The notes under the pieces are model-generated. The model was given only the letters and a program-made list of their open reading frames with translations, was not told where the DNA came from and did no database searches. This document shows positions 1-3,933 of a stretch of 5,141 bases of DNA, in pieces. This DNA comes from an uncultured Succinivibrio sp. (GTDB lineage Bacteria; Pseudomonadota; Gammaproteobacteria; Enterobacterales; Succinivibrionaceae). The stretch lies in the NCBI GenBank assembly GCA_900767695.1, contig CAAGAC010000120.1, positions 1-5,141 on the forward strand, read 5' to 3'. The translations under genes were made by a program, and so were the position numbers. Numbering within the stretch: the first letter of the stretch is position 1; every line of letters begins with the position of its first letter.

Positions 1-572
1 AGTCCAAGGACGACGCCGAGGCGGTGGCCCGCCTTGCCGATCAGGCAAGCAAGGTCTCGTCCATCGTCGAGACCATCGAGGACATCGCCAACCAGACCAA
101 CCTGCTGGCGCTCAACGCGGCCATCGAGGCCGCCCGCGCCGGCGAGGCCGGCAAGGGCTTCGCGGTGGTCGCCGACGAGGTGCGCACCCTCGCCTCCAGG
201 ACCTCCAAGTCCACCCAGGAGATCACCAAGATGGTCGCCGCGATGCAGCAGGACGCCAAGGAGGCCAACGACTCGATGGTAGCATCTCTTGAGAACATGG
301 ACAGCATCGCCAGCAGGTCGAGCCAGCTCCAGGGCACCCTCAAGAACGTCATCGACGAGGTGGACAGCGTGAGCGGCCAGATCACCCAGGTCGCCACCGC
401 CGCCGAGGAGCAGACCACTGCGACATCGGAGATCTCGACCAACATGCAGTCGATCACCAATGCCGTGAAGGATCTGGCCGACAAGGCCCAGGGCTGCGAC
501 AGCGAGGTCGACAGCGCGGTCGAGCTTTTAAAGGAGCTCGGCGACCGCCTCTCCTACATCAAGATCCGCTGA
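1..572 (+). CDS. Methyl-accepting chemotaxis protein, C-terminal signalling domain (5' partial)
   Basis: This is the cytoplasmic signalling end of a chemoreceptor, which docks CheW and the kinase CheA and is tuned by CheR/CheB methylation. The frame is open from position 3 with no stop before the left edge, so the sensor, membrane segments and HAMP lie outside the window; the GTG at 24 is only an internal codon. The hairpin tip is at 99-146 and reads NLLALNAAIEAARAGE, followed by the family pattern GKGFAVVADEVRTLA. A second methylation-helix signature, TAAEEQTTATSE, lies about 85 residues after the tip. The protein ends YIKIR with no CheR-tethering aromatic pentapeptide. The signalling core is very close to that of the complete MCP at 1913-3562, so the two are paralogues. 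Two stem-loops follow the stop codon. Family assignment is certain; ligand and name cannot be inferred from this fragment. Confidence 0.97.
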   Translation, partial: SKDDAEAVARLADQASKVSSIVETIEDIANQTNLLALNAAIEAARAGEAGKGFAVVADEVRTLASRTSKSTQEITKMVAAMQQDAKEANDSMVASLENMDSIASRSSQLQGTLKNVIDEVDSVSGQITQVATAAEEQTTATSEISTNMQSITNAVKDLADKAQGCDSEVDSAVELLKELGDRLSYIKIR

Positions 573-577
573 TACAA

Positions 578-596
578 GGCAGGGCCATGCCCTGCC
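578..596 (+). terminator. Stem-loop just after the first MCP stop
   Basis: A perfect 8-bp inverted repeat (GGCAGGGC / GCCCTGCC) with a 3-nt loop lies 5 nt after the TGA of the first MCP. No T-run follows, so alone it may be an mRNA 3'-end stabilising hairpin rather than a true intrinsic terminator. It forms a tandem pair with the stem at 609-632. Confidence 0.55.
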
Positions 597-608
597 CTCA
601 GGCGCAAT

Positions 609-632
609 GAAGCCGGCCTTGCGGCCGGCTTC
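609..632. terminator. Probable bidirectional terminator between convergent genes
   Basis: A perfect 10-bp stem (GAAGCCGGCC / GGCCGGCTTC) encloses a TTGC loop. On the plus strand it is followed by a weakly pyrimidine-rich CTCATCT, typical of the GC-rich stems with short U-tracts found in proteobacteria. It lies 37 nt past the first MCP stop and 49 nt past the stop of the convergent isomerase-like gene, so it could serve both transcripts. There is no long T-run in either direction, which limits confidence in factor-independent action. Confidence 0.7.
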
Positions 633-681
633 CTCATCTGCTGGCAAGGCCCCGCCTCGCGCCCTGGAGCCACCAGGCTCA

Positions 682-1518
682 CTACGCCACCCTGGGCGCC
701 TCCTCCAGGGACTTCATGAAGCAGATGTCCGCCCAGGCGTCGCCCGGATCAAGCTCCTCGCGGATGAGCGGAACGTCGGGCGCCATGCTGGGCAGCGCCT
801 TCCTTATGGGGCCGAAGTCGAACACGCCCTTGCCAAGCGGCGCGCTCTCGTACTCCCCGTCCCTGCCGTAGGTGAAGTCCTTTAAGTGGACGGCGGCGAT
901 GCGCGTGGCGAAGTGGGAGAGCCACGAGGAGATGATCCCGCTCTGGCGAGGCAGAGTGCCGGGCGAGAGCAGGTTTGCTGGATCGAGCACCAGCCCGAAG
1001 TGCTCGTCGCCGTCCACGGCGTCAAGCAGCTTGTCGAACATCTCGGGGCTGTTGACGCAGTGAGGCTTGAAGCACTCCAGCGTGAACTTGACGTCGTGGG
1101 CGGCGGCGTACCTCACCGCGCGCCTGACGATGGCGGCCACGCGCGGGAAGCCCTCATCGCGCTGCGCAGGCGAGAGCGCCCCAAGCGAGGTCTCGCTCGC
1201 GACCGCCGGAACCCCGAGGGCCTGGGCCCAGTCGATGGCCCGAAGCTCGGTGTCGAGCGCCCGCTGCGACTGCGCTGGATCGCCGCTTGAGAGATCCTGC
1301 GGAGCGCCCAGGACCGAGATCCCCACCCCCTCGAGCGAGAAGGCGCGGGAGATGCGCTCGATGTCGTCTGCGGTGAGATTGAGGATGTCGTCCATGCCCT
1401 CTATGGCGCGCGGGATCACGAGCTGGCAGGTCTCGAAGCCCGCCTCGGCGATCCTCCTTGCAAGCGTCTCGGGATCGCTTTTTCCAAAGTCGTACGCCCG
1501 AACTCCAATGGGATTCAT
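682..1518 (-). CDS. Sugar phosphate isomerase/epimerase-like TIM-barrel protein
   Basis: This is a 278-residue protein of the xylose isomerase-like TIM-barrel superfamily, whose members isomerise or epimerise sugars, inositols or keto-acids with a divalent metal. Starting at ATG 1518 (MNPIGVRAYDFG), the strand ends carry the expected metal ligands: E148 in FTLECFKPH, D179 in GLVLDPANLL, H211 in AAVHLKDF, and E254 or E255 in LIREELDP. The LGKGVFDFGPI stretch at 228-238 matches the common G-x-G-x-x-D-F loop. The frame stays open upstream to an ATG at 1677. Those 53 extra residues are basic, lack barrel features and fall in sequence of non-coding character, so the start at 1518 is preferred; it gives the usual 270-290 residue length. 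Its ribosome site (GGATGAAAGA before ATG) is weak. The gene stands alone, convergent with the first MCP and divergent from the second. Substrate is unknown; hydroxypyruvate isomerase, tagatose/psicose epimerase or inosose-type activity are all possible. Confidence 0.88.
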   Translation of the reverse strand: MNPIGVRAYDFGKSDPETLARRIAEAGFETCQLVIPRAIEGMDDILNLTADDIERISRAFSLEGVGISVLGAPQDLSSGDPAQSQRALDTELRAIDWAQALGVPAVASETSLGALSPAQRDEGFPRVAAIVRRAVRYAAAHDVKFTLECFKPHCVNSPEMFDKLLDAVDGDEHFGLVLDPANLLSPGTLPRQSGIISSWLSHFATRIAAVHLKDFTYGRDGEYESAPLGKGVFDFGPIRKALPSMAPDVPLIREELDPGDAWADICFMKSLEEAPRVA

Positions 1519-1912
1519 TCTTTCATCCAAGATCCAAAGCCTGCCGCGCAATCTTCTATTCAAGGCGGGGCCGGGGGCGCGGACCAATCCGCCCTGCAAC
1601 TTGAATTTAATGGATTTTGGAGAAGAAGGCCTCGCCCTGCCTCGCATTTTTCCAAGATTTGCCTGCTTGAAAAGCACTATTTTGCATATAAGTCATGACA
1701 AGGCGCGGATAACAAACGTGTGCCCAGAATTTGCCTTTTTACTGCACGATTGAATCTACATGGCTTTTTGACACGCAATCCAAAATACCGCACGAACATG
1801 CGCCGCAATGGTGCGCGCGCGTGGTAAGATCCAGCATGTCAGATCTATACGCAAATGACAATAAAACTTAACAATTCTGGCTGCGCTACAACGTACTCTA
1901 AAGGAACTCACA
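1519..1912. promoter_or_regulatory. Divergent intergenic region with no clear promoter
   Basis: This 394-bp spacer separates the minus-strand isomerase-like gene from the plus-strand MCP and should contain both promoters. Most of it is AT-rich compared with the flanking genes. Candidate elements are weak. TTGACA at 1768-1773 is a perfect -35 hexamer but has no acceptable -10 at 16-18 bp. TGG-TAAGAT at 1822-1830 resembles an extended -10. TAAA at 1862-1865 followed 14 nt later by GCTG is a poor match to a flagellar sigma-28 site. On the minus strand, TTGTTA (1715-1710) and TATATG (1690-1685) are 19 bp apart, too far for a good promoter. GTCATGAC at 1692-1699 is an 8-bp palindrome that might be an operator half. 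No RNA gene or riboswitch is recognisable. Confidence 0.5.
1901..1906 (+). promoter_or_regulatory. Ribosome binding site of the complete MCP
   Basis: AAGGAA lies 6 nt upstream of ATG 1913. It is a good Shine-Dalgarno match at proper spacing and fixes the start of the second MCP, whose N-terminus (a short basic segment, then TM1) also fits. Confidence 0.85.
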
Positions 1913-3562
1913 ATGTCCGCATCCGCTCGCAAATCCATCAGGGCGCAGATGCTCATGGCCTTCACGGTGCTCATCGCGTTCACCGTGATCATCGCCGGCA
2001 TCTCGATCCTCAACCTCTATGAAATCAACGCCGCCGTCGCCCGCACCGATCAGCTCCTGAGCGTCGAGAACGGCGGCGTGGCAAGCCTCGACCACGCCAT
2101 CCTCGAGGCCAACACCCTGGCCGACAAGCTTCAGGGCGATCCCTCGAAGTTCACCGCAGACACCCGCGCCCAGTTCAATGATCTGGTCGCGCAGTCCACC
2201 GAGGCTGCCGCCGCCGTGGGCAGGATCGGCCACAACACCGATCTCGTGAAGCTCGTTACCGGCAGCACCGAGGCCTACGCCACCGCCTCCGAGGGCTTCG
2301 TCCAGGCCCTCGATCAGGACAAGGACGAGTTCGCCCAGGCGATCTTCATCAGCAGGCTCAACAAGAACTACGTGCGCATCCGCAGGAGCCTGAGCCAGCT
2401 CAACGCCATCGAGGTCAAGGCCGCCGCCGACGCGGTCAAGGCGCTGCGCACCACGGGCGATCTCATCATGATCTCCGCCTGCACCGCTGGCTCGGTGATC
2501 CTCGCGATCATCATCAGCCTGCTCTTCTCGCGCTCCATCACCTCGATCCTGAGGAGCGTGCTTGAGAGCGTCAGGCAGTTCGGCCGCGGCGACTTCTCGA
2601 CCGAGGTCAGGGTCACCTCCAATACCGAGTTTGGCGAGGTCCAGAAGGGACTCGAGGCCATGAGGCAGGATCTCTCCGGGATCATCCGCCTGGTCAAGGA
2701 CACCTCCGCGAGGATAGTCGGCACCATGGGCGACGTCTCGGCCATCTCCGACCGCATCCGCGCCTCCTCCAAGGACTCGCAGAGCCGCGCCCTCACGGTC
2801 GCCGCCGCCTCCGACGAGATGGTCTCGACCACCGCCGACATCGCAAAGAACTGCGAGGCCGCCGCCCGCGACGCCGGGACGACCAACCAGATAACCCAGG
2901 AGAGCATCGCCTCGGTCCAGAAGACCATCGACATCATCAAGAAGCAGGCCGAGAAGACCCTCGCCGACGCCGATCAGATAGCCGCACTCGCCAAGCAGGC
3001 CGACAAGGTCTCGACCATCGTCGAGACCATCGAGAGCATCGCCTCCCAGACCAACCTGCTGGCGCTCAACGCCGCCATCGAGGCCGCCCGCGCAGGAGAG
3101 GCTGGCAAGGGCTTTGCGGTTGTCGCCGACGAGGTGCGCACCCTCGCCTCCAGAACCTCGCGCTCGACCCAGGAGATCACCAAGATGGTCACCGGGATCC
3201 AGCAGGGAGCCAAGGCCTGCAACGACTCGATGGCCAAGTCCTGCGAGAACATGAACCAGATCGCCGCAAGTTCGGACGGGATCAAGGAGACCCTGGGCAA
3301 GGTCTCAAGCCAGGTCTCCGGCGTGAGCGAGGAGATCTCCCAGGTCACCAACGCCGTCGAGCAGCAGAACCTCGCCACCTCCGAGATCTCCACCAACATG
3401 CAGGGGATCACCACTGCGGCCAAGGAGCTCTCCGACGACGCGGCAGGCTGCGACAACAGCGTCGACACCGCGCAGGGGCTGCTTCGCGATCTCTCAGACC
3501 GCCTCGTGCAGATAAGGCTCGGCGACGAGCCCCACGGCCTTGGCATGGCTGATCCCCAGTAG
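1913..3562 (+). CDS. Methyl-accepting chemotaxis protein, complete
   Basis: This 549-residue transmembrane chemoreceptor reports a periplasmic stimulus to CheA/CheW. A short basic N-terminus is followed by TM1 (about 13-36), a roughly 147-residue periplasmic region (37-183) predicted helical and sized like a four-helix-bundle sensor rather than a Cache domain, TM2 (about 184-205), HAMP (about 206-262) and a long coiled-coil signalling domain (about 263-535). HAMP keeps GDF at 226-228 and the TEFGEV motif, but the usual proline after the second membrane segment is Ile212 (ITSIL instead of ITxPL). The tip is NLLALNAAIEAARAGE at 381-396. Methylation-helix patterns are visible at about 298-306 (AASDEMVST) and 481-491 (AVEQQNLATSE). 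Helix lengths of about 134-139 residues each side of the tip suggest a bundle slightly longer than that of E. coli Tsr. A 13-residue tail follows IRL and is not a CheR-binding pentapeptide. It has its own ribosome site and downstream stem-loops, so it is probably monocistronic. Ligand unknown. Confidence 0.97.
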   Translation: MSASARKSIRAQMLMAFTVLIAFTVIIAGISILNLYEINAAVARTDQLLSVENGGVASLDHAILEANTLADKLQGDPSKFTADTRAQFNDLVAQSTEAAAAVGRIGHNTDLVKLVTGSTEAYATASEGFVQALDQDKDEFAQAIFISRLNKNYVRIRRSLSQLNAIEVKAAADAVKALRTTGDLIMISACTAGSVILAIIISLLFSRSITSILRSVLESVRQFGRGDFSTEVRVTSNTEFGEVQKGLEAMRQDLSGIIRLVKDTSARIVGTMGDVSAISDRIRASSKDSQSRALTVAAASDEMVSTTADIAKNCEAAARDAGTTNQITQESIASVQKTIDIIKKQAEKTLADADQIAALAKQADKVSTIVETIESIASQTNLLALNAAIEAARAGEAGKGFAVVADEVRTLASRTSRSTQEITKMVTGIQQGAKACNDSMAKSCENMNQIAASSDGIKETLGKVSSQVSGVSEEISQVTNAVEQQNLATSEISTNMQGITTAAKELSDDAAGCDNSVDTAQGLLRDLSDRLVQIRLGDEPHGLGMADPQ

Positions 3563-3600
3563 GATCTGAAAGACAGGGCTTGAGCAACCTTTCATCCTCC

Positions 3601-3625
3601 AAAGGCGGGCGCCCTGGCCGCCTTT
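3601..3625 (+). terminator. First stem-loop after the complete MCP
   Basis: An 8-bp perfect inverted repeat (AAAGGCGG / CCGCCTTT) with a 9-nt loop begins 38 nt after the MCP stop. The stem ends in TTT followed by GATAG, so it resembles a weak intrinsic terminator. It is the first member of a tandem pair. Confidence 0.6.
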
Positions 3626-3628
3626 GAT

Positions 3629-3650
3629 AGCGGCGCCTTTGGCGCCGCTT
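3629..3650 (+). terminator. Second stem-loop after the complete MCP
   Basis: A 9-bp perfect stem (AGCGGCGCC / GGCGCCGCT) with a TTT loop lies 3 nt after the previous hairpin and is followed by TTCTGCCTG. It is very stable, and with its neighbour it is the likely transcription end of the MCP. The stem contains the self-complementary GGCGCC, which also occurs in the loop region of the first hairpin, so alternative pairing is possible. Confidence 0.65.
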
Positions 3651-3676
3651 CTGCCTGCGCGCCAGCGTTCCCCCAA

Positions 3677-3692
3677 CGATTCGCTCGAATCG
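3677..3692. repeat. 16-bp inverted repeat (CGATTCG-CT-CGAATCG)
   Basis: Perfect 7-bp arms flank a 2-nt centre. The short centre makes a dyad operator for a dimeric DNA-binding protein more natural than an RNA hairpin. There is no adjacent gene start to which it can be tied, so its role is unknown. Confidence 0.5.
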
Positions 3693-3866
3693 ATTTCAGG
3701 CCGTGAAGCAGCGGCTTTCCCGCGCAAATCCATCCCCCTGCACAACGGCGCGCCATTTCAGGTCACGAAACCCAAAATTGATCACGCGTCATGTTCTCAC
3801 AAATGCAATAAATTGGTCGATTTGCTTAATTTGCGTTATTTTTACTTTAGCGATCAAGTAGAACAT

Positions 3867-3888
3867 CCGCAAAAAGCTTTGCTTGCGG
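3867..3888. repeat. Inverted repeat CCGCAA / TTGCGG with internal AAAGCTTT
   Basis: Six-bp arms (3867-3872 and 3883-3888) enclose a 10-nt centre that itself contains the palindrome AAAGCTTT. It lies 20 bp from the IS boundary. No T-run follows on either strand, so it is not an obvious terminator. It may be an operator or a chance structure in AT-rich sequence. Confidence 0.4.
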
Positions 3889-3908
3889 GCGCAAATGTTA
3901 TGTAAAAA

Positions 3909-3933
3909 GGGTCTGTCCTAAATCTTGTGGGAC
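3909..3933. repeat. Terminal inverted repeat of the ISL3-like element (one end)
   Basis: The outer boundary GGGTCTGTCC at 3909 is placed where host AT-rich sequence gives way to the element and by similarity to ISL3-type ends. The inner limit is approximate because the partner repeat is off the window. The transposase stop codon (3918-3920 on the minus strand) lies inside this repeat. Confidence 0.65.

Larger units (their letters stand above)
3651..3908. other. Non-coding spacer with an AT-rich island, ending at the IS
   Basis: This 258-bp stretch contains no supportable gene. The open frames crossing it are short, lack ribosome sites and show no family motif. The left third is GC-moderate. 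From about 3760 it becomes strongly AT-rich, with runs such as TTTGCGTTATTTTTACTTTAG, and then stops abruptly at the IS edge. It holds a 16-bp palindrome at 3677-3692 and an inverted repeat at 3867-3888. The AT-rich part looks like a promoter region for a gene now separated by, or beyond, the insertion sequence, but no -35/-10 pair is convincing. Confidence 0.6.

Noticed and set aside
41..484. Open frame on the minus strand opposite the first MCP
   Set aside because: It is the GC-rich antisense shadow of the signalling domain. The equivalent shadow recurs opposite the second MCP at 2974-3546, as expected from paralogous sense sequence, and neither has a ribosome site.
1067..1753. 228-codon plus-strand frame opposite the isomerase-like gene
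   Set aside because: It is antisense to a gene with clear family motifs, has Ser/Ala/Arg-rich shadow composition, runs into the AT-rich spacer and shows no recognisable domain. The frames at 607-885, 872-1063 and 886-1290 are rejected for the same reason.
1768..1796. TTGACA as the MCP promoter
   Set aside because: The -35 is perfect, but positions 16-18 bp downstream read GC-containing hexamers such as CACGAA, with no -10 resemblance.
1862..1888. Flagellar sigma-28 promoter for the MCP
   Set aside because: TAAA is present, but the downstream element matches the GCCGATAA consensus at only about three positions, so it is too weak to annotate.
1741..1912. Cyclic-di-GMP (GEMM) riboswitch upstream of the MCP
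   Set aside because: These riboswitches sometimes precede chemoreceptor genes, but the conserved core sequence and paired helices are not visible here.
2368..2940. 190-codon minus-strand frame opposite the HAMP and methylation region
   Set aside because: It is a Met/Ser/Arg-rich shadow of the MCP with no domain and no ribosome site.
3624..3905. 93-codon plus-strand frame in the spacer before the IS
   Set aside because: It begins inside the terminator stem-loops, has no ribosome site, crosses a sharp composition change and ends at the IS edge. The opposing frame at 3494-3745 also overlaps the MCP end and terminators.
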